NCBI RefSeq assembly: GCF_023922585.1
Contig: NZ_JAMFTN010000021.1
Coordinates: 1-64,000, forward strand
Source of the DNA: Aliidiomarina quisquiliarum
GTDB lineage: Bacteria; Pseudomonadota; Gammaproteobacteria; Enterobacterales; Alteromonadaceae
DNA length: 64,000 bases
Direction: 5' to 3'
Both the position numbers and the translations under genes were made by a program. Numbering within the stretch: position 1 is the first letter of the stretch; every line of letters begins with the position of its first letter. Below, piece by piece: positions 11,168 to 20,736 of the stretch. The notes under the pieces were generated by a model, which saw nothing but the letters and a program-made list of their open reading frames with translations, was not told the DNA's origin and ran no database searches.

Positions 11168-11679
11168 TAGCCTGAAACTTCGCGTAAATACTTGAACAGT
11201 TCGCGCTGTGCTGCAGGTGGTTTGTTTTCAGCGGCTTGCTTTTGCGCGGTGCGAATAAGCTGGCGCAGGTGTTGGCGATCAACCGCGGGCCATTTTTCAA
11301 CGAGGGCTTGAATGGCGTCGTCGCCTTGGCGAACTAAACGGTCGCGCCATTGCTCGAGGGCATGAAAGTTACGTTGTTCGTGTAAATGCGCCTGTTGGCG
11401 TAATTCAAGGGCGTCGATAATTGGCTGTGGGTCGTCGCTGCGAATAATTTTGCCAATGTATTGAATTTGGCGGTTAAAGCCAATGTGTTTATTGCGAATT
11501 TTACGCGCTAAAGCAAGGGCTTCAAGTAGTTCGCTACTAAGCGGTAAGCCGGCAAGTTGGTTTGGCGACATGTCGACTAGTTGTTTGCCTAAGTCGGTAA
11601 TGGCTAACGCGTCGCGTTTACGCTCAGACTTGCTAGGGCGCATATCGTCGTGGGGCATGTTGTTTTGGTCTTTTGACAT
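11164..11679 (-). CDS. darP: 50S ribosome-associated assembly factor DarP (YjgA)
   Basis: A 171-residue charged, helix-rich protein of the DUF615/YjgA family. It has the family hallmark [19 protein letters not shown] near the N terminus and a compact helical bundle afterwards. In E. coli the protein binds late 50S precursors and promotes peptidyl-transferase centre maturation. It is convergent with tldD (stop codons overlap by 4 bases) and lies between tldD and pmbA, a neighbourhood also found in other gammaproteobacteria. The start ATG at 11679 has no better alternative. Confidence 0.94.
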   Translation of the reverse strand: MSKDQNNMPHDDMRPSKSERKRDALAITDLGKQLVDMSPNQLAGLPLSSELLEALALARKIRNKHIGFNRQIQYIGKIIRSDDPQPIIDALELRQQAHLHEQRNFHALEQWRDRLVRQGDDAIQALVEKWPAVDRQHLRQLIRTAQKQAAENKPPAAQRELFKYLREVSGY

Positions 11680-11805
11680 AAAGTTTATTCCGTAATTCGT
11701 ACAGCAATAAGAGATGAATTACTTATAGTTTATCAGGAAGGGCACTGCGGTGGTACGTTTCAACGTTGCCGGGGGTGTTTCTTCGCCAGTAAAGAGGTTG
11801 TTGCA

Positions 11806-13149
11806 GTGACAAGTCGGGAACAGTTAGAACAAGAAGTAGCTCGCGCCGAAGAGGCCGTAAGCACAGCCTTAGCCCATGCCAAGCGGTTAGGTGCTAGCGC
11901 TGCTGAATGTGCGCTTAGTTATAGCCGTGGGTTGTCGGTTAGTTCACGCATGAATGAAATTGAAACCGTAGAATTTAACCAAGACGGCGGTTTAGGTATT
12001 AGTGTGTACCGTGGCCAACATAAGGGTAATGCCAGTACCGCCGACTTGTCGCCCCAAGCGGTGGCAGCGGCAGTAGAAAAGGCCTGTGAAATAGCTCGCT
12101 TTACCGAAGCCGACCCTTATACGGGTTTGGCCGACGCTGATCGCATGGCCTATGGCTACCAAGACTTAGAGCTGTTTTACCCAGCCGACCAAAGTACCGA
12201 GTTTGCCAGCGAACAAGTGTTGCGCTGCGAACAGGCCATGCTGAATATAGACCCACGCATTGTTAATTCCGATGGCGCTAGTTATGCCACCCATTGTGGT
12301 TTTCGTATGTACGGTAATACGCATGGCTTTTTGGGCCATTATTTAAGTTCGCGCAATAGCTTAAGCTGCATGCCTATTGCCAAAGAAGGCGAGCGCATGG
12401 AGCGAGACTACGCTTACACGTTGGCGCGCAATACTGCCGACTTGGTGGCCCCAGAGCTAGTAGCAGCTGAAGCGGTAGCAAGTACCTTGTCGCGCTTAGG
12501 GGCGCGCCGTTTGCCCACGTGCAATGCCCCGGTTATTTTTCACCGCGACATTGCCCATGGCTTATTTGGTCACTTTGTGAGCGCTATAAGCGGTGGTAAC
12601 TTATATCGGAAAACCAGTTATTTACTCAACCAGCTTGGAAACCAAGTTTTGCCGGAGTGGTTAAATATTTATGAAGACCCCTTGTTGAAAGGCGGCTTGG
12701 CTTCTTGTGCCTTTGACCACGAAGGCATTGCCACTACTCCGCGCCAAATTGTTACCAATGGTGTGTTAGAAACTTACTTGTTAACCAGCTACGCGGCTCG
12801 GCGCATGAACATGACAGCAACCGGCCATGCGGGCGGTATTCACAACTGGTTAGTTAGCCATGGTAATGAAGGGCTCGACGCACTGTGTAAGCGTATGGGC
12901 CGTGGTTTGCTAGTAACGGAGCTAATGGGCCAAGGGGTAAATATGGTGACCGGCGACTATAGCCGTGGTGCTGGTGGTTTTTGGATTGAAAATGGTGAAA
13001 TTCAATTTCCAGTTACAGAAGTAACTATTGCCGGCAATTTAAAAGACATGCTGAAGTCGATTGTGGCGGTGGGTAACGACGTAGACTTACGCCATGGGGT
13101 ACAAACGGGTTCGGTACTGTTAGAAGAAATGAAAATAGCCGGCGAGTAG
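11806..13149 (+). CDS. pmbA: TldE/PmbA subunit of the TldD/E protease
   Basis: The non-metal partner of TldD. The 447-residue protein has the same fold but no HExxxH site. Recognisable segments are MNEIETVEFNQDGGLGISVY near residues 46-64 and FDHEGIATTPR in the C-terminal half, both close to E. coli PmbA. The start is a GTG at 11806 with AGAGG about 8 bases upstream. It is convergent with ptsO, with 17 bases between the two stops. An imperfect hairpin (13159-13178) lies across the junction, but it has no U-tract. Confidence 0.95.
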   Translation: MTSREQLEQEVARAEEAVSTALAHAKRLGASAAECALSYSRGLSVSSRMNEIETVEFNQDGGLGISVYRGQHKGNASTADLSPQAVAAAVEKACEIARFTEADPYTGLADADRMAYGYQDLELFYPADQSTEFASEQVLRCEQAMLNIDPRIVNSDGASYATHCGFRMYGNTHGFLGHYLSSRNSLSCMPIAKEGERMERDYAYTLARNTADLVAPELVAAEAVASTLSRLGARRLPTCNAPVIFHRDIAHGLFGHFVSAISGGNLYRKTSYLLNQLGNQVLPEWLNIYEDPLLKGGLASCAFDHEGIATTPRQIVTNGVLETYLLTSYAARRMNMTATGHAGGIHNWLVSHGNEGLDALCKRMGRGLLVTELMGQGVNMVTGDYSRGAGGFWIENGEIQFPVTEVTIAGNLKDMLKSIVAVGNDVDLRHGVQTGSVLLEEMKIAGE

Positions 13150-13166
13150 CCGTATGGCGAGGGCGC

Positions 13167-13442
13167 TTAAGCGTCCTCGTCGAACTTGTCTTGAATAAGC
13201 TGTTCAATGGCATTCATAGCCGCTTCGGCTTCGTTTCCTGAGGCGATAATTTCTATTTCACGGCCTTGCTGGCTAGCCAGTAACATAAGCCCCATAACGC
13301 TGCCGGCGTCGACTTTTTTGTCGCCTTGGCGCACATGAATAGAGGCTTCAAACTGGTGGGTAAGCTTAGCTAGTTTGGTAGCTGCCCGTGCATGTAACCC
13401 AAGTTTATTGCGAATGGTTACCATACGACGTATTTCAGGCAT
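13167..13442 (-). CDS. ptsO: Phosphocarrier protein NPr of the nitrogen PTS
   Basis: An HPr-family protein of 91 residues. The phosphorylatable histidine lies in GLHARAATK (His17). NPr relays phosphate from PtsP (EI-Ntr) to PtsN (EIIA-Ntr), a regulatory branch without known sugar transport. It overlaps the rapZ stop by 8 bases and is last in the kdsD-to-ptsO transcription unit. The acidic C terminus (KFDEDA) is ordinary for NPr. Confidence 0.95.
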   Translation of the reverse strand: MPEIRRMVTIRNKLGLHARAATKLAKLTHQFEASIHVRQGDKKVDAGSVMGLMLLASQQGREIEIIASGNEAEAAMNAIEQLIQDKFDEDA

Positions 13443-14322
13443 TCTTTTGCCCCGCTTGGTCTAGCTTTTGCTGTTTCTTAATTTGCTCTAGTTCACGGTG
13501 TTTCACCTTTACGTTTATGCCAAGTTCGGTTAACCGTTTGCCTAATACTTCAGCAATATACACCGAGCGATGCTGGCCGCCAGTGCAACCAATGGCAATG
13601 GTAAGGTAGCTGCGGTTGCTGCGTTCAAAGTAGGGCAACCAGGTTTCGGTAAAGGTTTCTACTTGGTGAATAAACTTAGTCACCAAAGGTTGCACACTTA
13701 AAAAATGTGCTACGGGCTCGTCTAAACCGGTGAAGGGTTTTAGTTCGGGCTCCCAATGGGGGTTGGGTAAAATACGGGCGTCGAATACGGTGTCGGCATT
13801 AGCGGGTACGCCGTGTTTAAAGCCGAAGGACAGTATAGTAATAATTAAATTCGCGTCTTTACGGCCAAGTACATGTTCGCGTACTGACTCACTAAGCTCG
13901 TGAACGCTTAAACCGCTGGAGTCGATATGCCACTGAGAACGGGCTTTTAACGGTGCCAACATTTGGTTTTCAAGGGCTATGGCGTCGGGCAACGAACTTT
14001 CTAATCGCGACAAAGGGTGCATGCGCCGAGTTTCGCCATAACGGCGCAACAATACTTCGTCGCTGGCGTCGATAAATAGAATTTCGGGTTTAATTTTGTC
14101 AGGTAAAAAGTCGAGCGACTCGGCAAGTGCGTCGCTGTCGTCGGACAGGTTACGCACGTCAACGCTTACCGCCAACGACTGATACTGGCGCAGCGAGTGG
14201 ATTAATGCCGGCAATAACTGCAGTGGTAAGTTATCGACACAATAGTAGCCAAGGTCTTCTAGCACTCGAAGGGCGATTGTTTTTCCAGAGCCGGAGCGCC
14301 CGCTAACAATAATTAATTGCAT
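13435..14322 (-). CDS. rapZ: RNase adapter protein RapZ
   Basis: RapZ is an RNA-binding adapter that in enterics guides RNase E to the sRNA GlmZ and so controls glucosamine-6-phosphate supply for the envelope. The 295-residue product has a P-loop GRSGSGKT at residues 8-15, a Walker B-like ILFIDAS, and the conserved C-terminal GCTGGQHRSVYIAE. The tail continues as KHRELEQIKKQQK plus about nine further residues, somewhat longer than the E. coli basic tail. Whether glmY/glmZ exist here cannot be judged from this window. It overlaps ptsN by 10 bases. Confidence 0.95.
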   Translation of the reverse strand: MQLIIVSGRSGSGKTIALRVLEDLGYYCVDNLPLQLLPALIHSLRQYQSLAVSVDVRNLSDDSDALAESLDFLPDKIKPEILFIDASDEVLLRRYGETRRMHPLSRLESSLPDAIALENQMLAPLKARSQWHIDSSGLSVHELSESVREHVLGRKDANLIITILSFGFKHGVPANADTVFDARILPNPHWEPELKPFTGLDEPVAHFLSVQPLVTKFIHQVETFTETWLPYFERSNRSYLTIAIGCTGGQHRSVYIAEVLGKRLTELGINVKVKHRELEQIKKQQKLDQAGQKNA

Positions 14323-14777
14323 GGCGTTTCAACTTCCGTAAATACCGTATAAAGCTCCTCGTCGTTGGTGGCTGCCCGCAGTTTTCTGCATACGTCGCGA
14401 TTATCGAGCCGTTGGGCAACTTCTGAAAGTGTTTTCAAGTGAGCTTCAGGCTCGTTTTCAGGCACCAGCAAAGCGAAAATAATATCAACAGGTTGGTTGT
14501 CAATGGCGTCAAAGTCGATTGGCGTAGCCAAGGTCATAAGCACTGCCACCGGGCGGCTAGCATGGCTTAGCCGGCCATGTGGAATGGCTATACCAAGACC
14601 AATGCCGGTGCTGCCCAAACGTTCGCGTTGAAGTAAGCTGTCGAATACATCGTCGCTACTTACACCCGCTAGCTTGGGAGCAACCAATTGACTAATAACT
14701 TCCAAAATTTTCTTTTTACTTGTTTCCTGAACTGCACTACGCGTGCAGTCCAGGCTCAAGATCTCACGAAGGTCCAT
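14313..14777 (-). CDS. ptsN: Nitrogen regulatory protein PtsN (EIIA-Ntr)
   Basis: The terminal phosphoacceptor of the nitrogen PTS. It modulates potassium transport and stress responses according to its phosphorylation state. The 154-residue protein is a PTS EIIA type-2 domain with the active histidine in AIPHGRL (His67). Conserved RERLGSTGIGLG precedes it. It lies 6 bases after hpf and overlaps rapZ, the usual rpoN-hpf-ptsN-rapZ-ptsO order. Confidence 0.96.
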   Translation of the reverse strand: MDLREILSLDCTRSAVQETSKKKILEVISQLVAPKLAGVSSDDVFDSLLQRERLGSTGIGLGIAIPHGRLSHASRPVAVLMTLATPIDFDAIDNQPVDIIFALLVPENEPEAHLKTLSEVAQRLDNRDVCRKLRAATNDEELYTVFTEVETPCN

Positions 14778-14783
14778 ACGTAT

Positions 14784-15071
14784 CTAATGTCTTCTCAGCT
14801 TTTCTTTATGTTTAATAACCTGGCGATCGAGTTTATCGATTAGGCCATCGATTGCAGCGTACATGTCTTCATGCTCAGAGGTGGCAAATAGCTCGCCGCC
14901 ACTTACATGCAAGGTAGCTTCTGCTTTTTGGCGTAGTTTTTCAACATTTAAAACCACGTGCACATTGGTGATGTGATCGAAATGACGCTCTAACTTTGCA
15001 AACTTAGTGTCTACATAGTTACGAAGTGCGTCGGTGATATCAACATGATGACCGGTCAGATTAATTTGCAT
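14784..15071 (-). CDS. hpf: Short-form ribosome hibernation promoting factor
   Basis: A 95-residue sigma-54 modulation/S30EA-family protein that binds the 30S decoding channel and, with RMF, makes 100S dimers in stationary phase. It starts MQINLTGHHVDITDALRNYV, as in E. coli HPF. The length marks it as the short form, without the C-terminal dimerisation domain of long HPF. The position 27 bases after rpoN is conserved; the historic link to RpoN is positional only. Confidence 0.95.
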   Translation of the reverse strand: MQINLTGHHVDITDALRNYVDTKFAKLERHFDHITNVHVVLNVEKLRQKAEATLHVSGGELFATSEHEDMYAAIDGLIDKLDRQVIKHKEKLRRH

Positions 15072-15098
15072 ATTACGTCTTCCTTATTTTGCCGCCTT

Positions 15099-16577
15099 CT
15101 ATAAAAGGCTTTTTCTCTGATTGGAAGGAGGGATGCTAAGCGCTTCCCGATACTTCGCAATCGTTCTGCGAGCGACTTGGATTCCTTGGTCGGCCATAAG
15201 TTCGGCAATTTTGCTGTCGCTTAATGGCTTCGCCGCAGGCTCCGCAGCCACTAGTTTACGTATCAATGCGCGTATAGCTGTAGATGAACGCTCCCCCCCA
15301 TCTTCGGTACTTACGTGACTGGAGAAGAAGTACTTTAGCTCAAATATGCCGCGCGGGGTATGCATGAACTTCTGCGTAGTAACTCGCGAGATAGTTGATT
15401 CATGCATCTCTATACTTTCTGCGACATCGTTAAGTACCATTGGTTTCATTGCTTCTTCGCCATACTCAAAGAATGCCTGTTGTCGCTGCACAATACAATT
15501 GGCGACCTTCAATAAAGTTTCATTTCTGCTTTCAATGCTGCGAATAAACCAACGGGCTTCTTGGGTATGGTGGCGAATATACTGGCTGTCTTCGGGGTTA
15601 CGAGCACTTTGTGCCATGGCGGCGTATTGCTCGTTTACCCGTAATTTTGGTAGGGAGTCGGGGTTTAATTCAACCAGCCAGCGGCCCTTGTGTTTGCGTA
15701 CCGACACGTCGGGAATAACATAGTCGCCTTCGCTGGGCATAAAAGAGTCGCCAGGGCGAGGTTGTAATGAATGAATTAGTTTCATTACTTCTCGCAGTTG
15801 GTCTTCTTTTAATTTGGTTTTACGGGCCAAAGTACGGTAGTCGCGGTTGCCAAGTAGGTCGATGTGCTGTTGTAAAATAACGCGGGTTTCCGCTAGCCAT
15901 GGGGTGTTTTCAGGCCAGTGGTTAAGCTGTAGTAGTAAACACTCACCTACGTCGCGGGCACCAACGCCTACGGGATCGAAATTTTGAACGCGTTTTAAAA
16001 CTACCGCAACTTCATCAATTTCCACGTCGGGGTACTGTTTAACCACCGCGGCTAAAACCGTGTCTAACGACTGGCTAAGGTAACCGGTGGTGTCTATGGC
16101 GTCGATAATTACTTCTGCAATATATTGGTCGACTTCAGAAAAACGTGACAAACGCATTTGCCATAGCAAGTAGTCTTGTAGGCTTTCACTGGTTTCGCCT
16201 TGGTACACATAGTCGTCGTCGGAGGCCATGCCCGCAGACGAACCGCTACTGCTACTCGAGCCAGCGGTATAGGTGTCGTCCCAGGTGCTGTCGGTGGCTA
16301 AGTGTTCGGGCAGTTCTTCATTTGCCATGGCGTCGGCCGAGTCTTGCTCACTGGCATCTACTTGTTCTTGTTCGTTGCTATCAAGCGCTTTTTCTTTACT
16401 GGTCGCTTCGTCGTTAAAGTCATCTTCTTCAACTTCAAGCAAAGGATTATTGTCGAGAGCGTCTTGAATTTCTTGCACTAATTCCAAGGAAGAAAGCTGC
16501 AAAAGCCGGATCGCTTGCTGTAGCTGCGGGGTCATTGTCAGCTGTTGGCCAATTTTAAGCTGCAGGCTTTGCTTCAT
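15099..16577 (-). CDS. rpoN: RNA polymerase sigma-54 factor RpoN
   Basis: Sigma-54 directs polymerase to -24/-12 promoters and needs enhancer-binding ATPases. The 492-residue protein shows region I at the N terminus (Gln/Leu-rich, [17 protein letters not shown]), an acidic region II of about residues 50-120 with a serine tract, the core-binding domain, an HTH, and the RpoN box [10 protein letters not shown] near 470. It has an AAAGGAGC ribosome site. It follows lptB by 58 bases, which include an AT-rich stretch that may hold an internal promoter. Confidence 0.97.
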   Translation of the reverse strand: MKQSLQLKIGQQLTMTPQLQQAIRLLQLSSLELVQEIQDALDNNPLLEVEEDDFNDEATSKEKALDSNEQEQVDASEQDSADAMANEELPEHLATDSTWDDTYTAGSSSSSGSSAGMASDDDYVYQGETSESLQDYLLWQMRLSRFSEVDQYIAEVIIDAIDTTGYLSQSLDTVLAAVVKQYPDVEIDEVAVVLKRVQNFDPVGVGARDVGECLLLQLNHWPENTPWLAETRVILQQHIDLLGNRDYRTLARKTKLKEDQLREVMKLIHSLQPRPGDSFMPSEGDYVIPDVSVRKHKGRWLVELNPDSLPKLRVNEQYAAMAQSARNPEDSQYIRHHTQEARWFIRSIESRNETLLKVANCIVQRQQAFFEYGEEAMKPMVLNDVAESIEMHESTISRVTTQKFMHTPRGIFELKYFFSSHVSTEDGGERSSTAIRALIRKLVAAEPAAKPLSDSKIAELMADQGIQVARRTIAKYREALSIPPSNQRKSLL

Positions 16578-16635
16578 AGCGCTTCTAAAATAGCTCCTTT
16601 AAACAAGAATAATAGATGTGCAATACAGTTATATA

Positions 16636-17361
16636 TTACAAAGAAAATTGTTCACCTAAGTAAACTTCTTTTACTTTTTGATTTGCTAATACCTGTTGCG
16701 GTGACCCTTCGGCGATCAGCTGCCCTTGGCTAACAATGTAGGCGTGTTCACACACCGATAAGGTTTCGCGTACGTTGTGGTCGGTTATTAACACGCCTAT
16801 ACCACGTTGCCTTAATTGGTGAATGATTTTCTTGATATCGATCACAGAAAGCGGGTCTACGCCAGCAAAAGGCTCGTCTAACAAAATAAACTGGGGTTCG
16901 GCGGCAAGGGCGCGAGCAATTTCAACGCGGCGGCGTTCACCACCTGAAAGCGCCATACCTGCACTACTTATAATATGGCCGATACTGAATTCGCTGACAA
17001 GGCTGTCGAGTTTGTCTTCTCGTTCGGCTGGGCTGAGGTCTTTGCGGGTTTCTAAAATAGCCATAATATTGTCGCGCACCGACAACGTACGAAACACAGA
17101 AGACTCTTGTGGTAAATAACCTATGCCACGCCGAGCTCGCTCATGCATAGGTAGCAAGGTAATGTCGTGGTTGTCGAGATAAATTTTGCCCTTGTCGTTT
17201 TTAACTAAGCCAACGATCATATAAAACGTGGTGGTTTTGCCAGCCCCGTTCGGGCCAAGCAATCCAACCACTTGGCCGGCGTTCACGGTTAGGCTGACGT
17301 CGCTTACTACGGTTCGGCCTTTGTAGGCTTTCGCTAAATGCTCTGCGCGTAATTGTGACAT
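16636..17361 (-). CDS. lptB: LPS export ABC transporter ATPase LptB
   Basis: The cytoplasmic ATPase of LptB2FGC that extracts LPS from the inner membrane. The 241-residue product has Walker A GPNGAGKT (36-43), signature LSGGERRR near 140, Walker B with [11 protein letters not shown] near 160, and the switch histidine in LITDHNVRE. It starts 5 bases after the lptA stop. The usual length and order are kept. Confidence 0.97.
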   Translation of the reverse strand: MSQLRAEHLAKAYKGRTVVSDVSLTVNAGQVVGLLGPNGAGKTTTFYMIVGLVKNDKGKIYLDNHDITLLPMHERARRGIGYLPQESSVFRTLSVRDNIMAILETRKDLSPAEREDKLDSLVSEFSIGHIISSAGMALSGGERRRVEIARALAAEPQFILLDEPFAGVDPLSVIDIKKIIHQLRQRGIGVLITDHNVRETLSVCEHAYIVSQGQLIAEGSPQQVLANQKVKEVYLGEQFSL

Positions 17362-17366
17362 GCTGA

Positions 17367-17903
17367 TTAATTGTTCCCTTTTTTCTCTTCAGACTGCTCA
17401 CGAGGTTGTAAACTGGTTCTTACCCGTTGGCCCGACTGTTCACCGCGTTCGGCCGTAATGGTTTGGTTTTCGAGATCATAAGTTATGTCTGAGGCTTTTA
17501 AAAAATTTCCGCTTTGTAATAACTCAGCATTACCCGATAAAATTAGAATACGATTAAAGGCGTCGTAAGTAATAATATTAGCACTGGCGTTAACGGTTAC
17601 TCCAACGTCTACTTCTTGCTGGTAAGTGGCAGGAGAGCCCGTTGCTACCAACCGTTCAGCATCGCTTACGTCGCTGCCAAAACCTTCTATAACTAAGCTT
17701 TCCGCGTGAATAATTAAACTACCTTGGGTAATAACAACGTGGCCTTCAACGCGCACTATATTATTGCGCAGATCGAAAAACTCGTGGTCGGCGTCGATAT
17801 TAATCGGCTGCGCAAAGTCGCGAGTTAGAGTTTCGTTAGCCCAAGCGGTATTGGTAACGAAGCTAACGCTGATGGCCACTAGGATAAAAAATTGTTTCCA
17901 CAT
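17367..17903 (-). CDS. lptA: Periplasmic LPS transport protein LptA
   Basis: LptA oligomers form the periplasmic bridge that moves LPS from LptC to LptD. The 178-residue precursor has a signal peptide at about 1-22 ending AWA before [18 protein letters not shown]. The OstA/beta-jellyroll core follows ([14 protein letters not shown]). The tail is basic. The gene start lies 41 bases inside lptC, an overlap also known in E. coli. lptB follows directly. Confidence 0.95.
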   Translation of the reverse strand: MWKQFFILVAISVSFVTNTAWANETLTRDFAQPINIDADHEFFDLRNNIVRVEGHVVITQGSLIIHAESLVIEGFGSDVSDAERLVATGSPATYQQEVDVGVTVNASANIITYDAFNRILILSGNAELLQSGNFLKASDITYDLENQTITAERGEQSGQRVRTSLQPREQSEEKKGNN

Positions 17904-18447
17904 GCTGTATTAATTCCAGTTGTTGAGACTCAATGTCGACGGTTAAACCTATACCACGAATAAGAAATTGCGGCCCAGAAATAGTCACCGGTGACTCGGT
18001 ATACATTTGCTGAGTAGTTAAGTCGATAGCTAAGTAGTCGGTGTTAATATTCCGAATATACCCGATATTCGATAAATTCATGAGTTCTACCTGCGTTATT
18101 AACTCAAGTTTCTTGTCGTTATAAAAACGCCCTTCGGTGGCTTTCACTTGCCATAGTTCGGTTGCACCTTCAGGCTGATTTTCAATATTGGTTATATATA
18201 CCGGCAAAGTAAGCTCGGTTAAATTTTGCTGGCTGTAATGGGCCATGTGCGCGGCACGAATTCGGTGCGACAAACGACCATTCGATTCGAAAATACGGGT
18301 TACTAGGTTTTCGGCAGTAAAGTCGGGCACTAGCTGCTCTTGCTCGGACAATGCAGGCGCTTCTTGCTCTTGCTGCCATGGTTGCCAAAGTATCAAGGTG
18401 GCAACTATTGCTAACAGGCTGATAAGAAACAGTGTGCGTTGGTTCAC
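17863..18447 (-). CDS. lptC: LPS export protein LptC
   Basis: A bitopic inner-membrane protein that accepts LPS from LptFG and passes it to LptA. The 194-residue product has one transmembrane helix at about 6-22 and a periplasmic jellyroll with [14 protein letters not shown]-like segments near the end. It overlaps kdsC by 4 bases upstream and lptA by 41 bases downstream, so the trio is probably translationally coupled. Confidence 0.94.
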   Translation of the reverse strand: MNQRTLFLISLLAIVATLILWQPWQQEQEAPALSEQEQLVPDFTAENLVTRIFESNGRLSHRIRAAHMAHYSQQNLTELTLPVYITNIENQPEGATELWQVKATEGRFYNDKKLELITQVELMNLSNIGYIRNINTDYLAIDLTTQQMYTESPVTISGPQFLIRGIGLTVDIESQQLELIQHVETIFYPSGHQR

Positions 18448-18992
18448 GTACTGCTCTCCATTACTTGGTGCAGTTTGCCAGCGCCCAATAATATTAAGTC
18501 GGCTATTTCCCGTACCGCACCAAAGCCACCACGGCAGGTGGTAACATAGTCGGCGGCGTGCTGAACCGCTGGATGGGCGTCGAAGGGAGCAACACCTAGG
18601 CCGGCTAATTGAATAAGGGGTAAGTCGGGGCTGTCGTCGCCAATATATGCGGCTTGGTCGGCCGTTAGCCCCAGAGCGTCGAGAATTTCTGCAAAAGGCG
18701 CTTCTTTTTGCTCTTGCCCTTGGTAAATAAAGGGTACGCCTAGGGCGGTCATGCGCTCGTGCACTATGTTTGAGGTACGGCCAGTAATAACGGCCACTTC
18801 AATACCTGCCGAGCGTAACGCCTTTACCCCAAGGCCGTCGCGGGTATGGAAGGTTTTAAGTTCTTCACCGTTATTGCCTAGGTAAATACGGCCGTCGGAA
18901 AATACGCCGTCTATGTCGCATACTAGCACTTTTATTTGCGCCAGTTTTTGTAACAGTTGTGGCGCAATATTACCGTACCAGGTACTAACCAT
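18444..18992 (-). CDS. kdsC: 3-deoxy-D-manno-octulosonate 8-phosphate phosphatase KdsC
   Basis: A HAD-family phosphatase that hydrolyses KDO-8-phosphate to KDO for LPS inner core synthesis. The 182-residue protein has the DxD motif in CDIDGVFSDG (Asp26, Asp28), motif II in VITGRTS, and the metal-binding GDDSPDLPLI. It is a C0-type HAD without a cap and typically forms tetramers. It follows kdsD by one base. Confidence 0.96.
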   Translation of the reverse strand: MVSTWYGNIAPQLLQKLAQIKVLVCDIDGVFSDGRIYLGNNGEELKTFHTRDGLGVKALRSAGIEVAVITGRTSNIVHERMTALGVPFIYQGQEQKEAPFAEILDALGLTADQAAYIGDDSPDLPLIQLAGLGVAPFDAHPAVQHAADYVTTCRGGFGAVREIADLILLGAGKLHQVMESST

Positions 18993-18993
18993 A

Positions 18994-19965
18994 TTAAATT
19001 ACCCCAGCTTGTAAAATGTCGTGCATGTTAAAAGCGCCAATGGTTTGTTTGTGTTCGTCGACAACAATTAAACCATTTATTTTACGCGCTTCCATTAGTT
19101 GTAAGGCCTCAGCAGCAAGCATGTGTGGAGTGGCAATAATACAGTTGCTGGTCATTACTTGGGCAATGGGCGTTTGGTGAACATCGATACGTTGATCGAG
19201 TATGCGGCGCAGGTCGCCGTCGGTGAAAATACCTAACAATACATTTTGGTCGTTCACTATGCTGGTCATGCCAAGCCCTTTACGCGACATTTCTAACAAG
19301 GCCGCCGAAATAATAGCATTGCTTTTTACTTTAGGAATACGGTCGCCTTGGTGCATAATGTCGGCCACCCGAAGAAGCAAGCGTTTGCCTAAACTACCGC
19401 CTGGATGCGATAAGGCGAAGTCGTCGGCGGTAAAGCCTCGCGCATGCAATAATGACACTGCCAACGCGTCGCCCATGGCTAAGGTGGCTGTAGTGCTAGC
19501 GGTTGGCGCCAACCCAAGAGGACAGGCTTCTTCGTTAACAGCTACACATACGTGTACGTCGGCCAAGGTAGCTAAGGTAGAGTCGTGGCGACCTGTTAGC
19601 GCTATAAGAGGTACGTTTAGCCGCTTTAGTACCGGAATAATACTAACAACTTCGCCGGTTTCACCAGAATTAGACAGCGCCAAAACAACGTCTTGCTTGG
19701 TGATCATGCCTAAGTCGCCGTGACTTGCTTCGCCGGGGTGAACAAAAAAAGCCGGTGTGCCAGTACTGGCTAAGGTGGCTGCAATTTTACCGCCAATATG
19801 GCCCGACTTTCCCATGCCTGTAACAACTACCCGGCCTTTACACTGCAACATAAGTTCGCAAGCAAGGCCAAACTGTTCGTCTAGGCTGTCGTGTAAGGCG
19901 GCCAAGGCGGCACGTTCAATATCAAGCACTCGGCGCCCTTGGGCAAGATAATCCGGTTTCAACAT
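18994..19965 (-). CDS. kdsD: D-arabinose 5-phosphate isomerase KdsD
   Basis: It converts ribulose-5-phosphate to arabinose-5-phosphate, the first step towards KDO. The 323-residue form starting MLKPDYLAQGRRVLDIE aligns with E. coli KdsD and has AGGAAAG about 7 bases upstream; longer in-frame starts reach into the promoter. A SIS sugar-isomerase domain spans about 30-180 (GMGKSGHIGGKIAATL), followed by two CBS domains. It is first in the ten-gene minus-strand unit ending with ptsO. yrbG, its neighbour in E. coli, is absent here. Confidence 0.95.
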   Translation of the reverse strand: MLKPDYLAQGRRVLDIERAALAALHDSLDEQFGLACELMLQCKGRVVVTGMGKSGHIGGKIAATLASTGTPAFFVHPGEASHGDLGMITKQDVVLALSNSGETGEVVSIIPVLKRLNVPLIALTGRHDSTLATLADVHVCVAVNEEACPLGLAPTASTTATLAMGDALAVSLLHARGFTADDFALSHPGGSLGKRLLLRVADIMHQGDRIPKVKSNAIISAALLEMSRKGLGMTSIVNDQNVLLGIFTDGDLRRILDQRIDVHQTPIAQVMTSNCIIATPHMLAAEALQLMEARKINGLIVVDEHKQTIGAFNMHDILQAGVI

Positions 19966-19999
19966 AAGGACTTTCCTAACTATATTTTTAGTTGCTGGC

Positions 20000-20008
20000 A
20001 GTATACCA
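20000..20008 (-). promoter_or_regulatory. Extended -10 promoter for the kdsD-ptsO unit
   Basis: On the minus strand the sequence TGGTATACT is an extended -10 element (TGn plus TATACT), 35 bases before the kdsD start. No good -35 is seen, which extended -10 promoters tolerate. It would drive the kdsD-kdsC-lptCAB-rpoN-hpf-ptsN-rapZ-ptsO run. Confidence 0.45.
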
Positions 20009-20139
20009 CCTTGCAAGCAAATACGTTTAAGAACCTAGCAGAGGAAATAGCGTTTACTTAACTAGCTATATCAATTACTATACCGCACGGACGGTTGTGG
20101 TGTATCGTAATTTTACAGCAGCATTAAAAGGAATGACAC

Positions 20140-20718
20140 ATGACAGAGGCAAAAGCAGTTGGACGCGGTGGTCGTCCGAGCAAACGTGACTTTATATTAG
20201 AGCGGGCTGAAGAGTTAGTACAAGACAAAGGCGCGGCGCAATTAACCTTCGACGGTTTAACTGAAGTTACAGGTATTAGTAAAGGCGGTTTGCTGTATCA
20301 TTTTTCGAGTAAAGACGCACTGATTGAAGCAATGTTAGAACGTTATGTAGATCGGCGTATAACATTGCGTCGGGAATTAATTGGCGACCAAGAGCCCACC
20401 AGTGATAACGAAATAGTTGCCTTGATTAAGTCGGAGCTGGCCCACAACAAACGTGGTAAGTTGGGTGTCGACAGCGCAATTATTGCTGCCGCGGCTACTA
20501 AACCATGCTTAATGGAAATTATTGCTGACCGACAAAGAGAGTTGTTTACCTTATTAGACCAAAGCAGTGCCGGACCAATTCAAGCACGGGTGGCTTGGTA
20601 TGCGGTGTTAGGTAATCGCTTGTGTCGCCAATTCGGTATTGCTGGTGGCGAAGAAGGCAACGACGACGCTTTTGCCAAGTATTTAATACAAATGGTAGAA
20701 GCTGATAACTCGAACTAA
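20140..20718 (+). CDS. TetR/AcrR-family transcriptional regulator
   Basis: A 192-residue one-component repressor-type protein. The N-terminal helix-turn-helix is clear at about residues 12-60 (FDGLTEVTGISKGGLLYHFSSKDAL). The C-terminal ligand-binding/dimer domain is helical and its inducer cannot be predicted. An AAAAGGA ribosome site precedes the start by 7 bases. It is divergent from kdsD and lies 133 bases before mlaF, where enterics carry yrbG. An inverted repeat flanks the -10 sequence between it and mlaF, so it may control itself, the mla genes, or the kds/lpt unit; this is inference. Confidence 0.88.
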   Translation: MTEAKAVGRGGRPSKRDFILERAEELVQDKGAAQLTFDGLTEVTGISKGGLLYHFSSKDALIEAMLERYVDRRITLRRELIGDQEPTSDNEIVALIKSELAHNKRGKLGVDSAIIAAAATKPCLMEIIADRQRELFTLLDQSSAGPIQARVAWYAVLGNRLCRQFGIAGGEEGNDDAFAKYLIQMVEADNSN

Positions 20719-20736
20719 GCAAAAGCCAATAACAAT

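Noticed and set aside
13159-13178. Hairpin between pmbA and ptsO as a bidirectional terminator
   Set aside because: It has a G-T mismatch, overlaps the ptsO stop and has no T-run on either side.
20079-20105. Imperfect inverted repeat ACCGCA / TGTGGT upstream of the TetR gene as an operator
   Set aside because: The arms are short and mismatched; the repeat at 20737-20780 is a better candidate.
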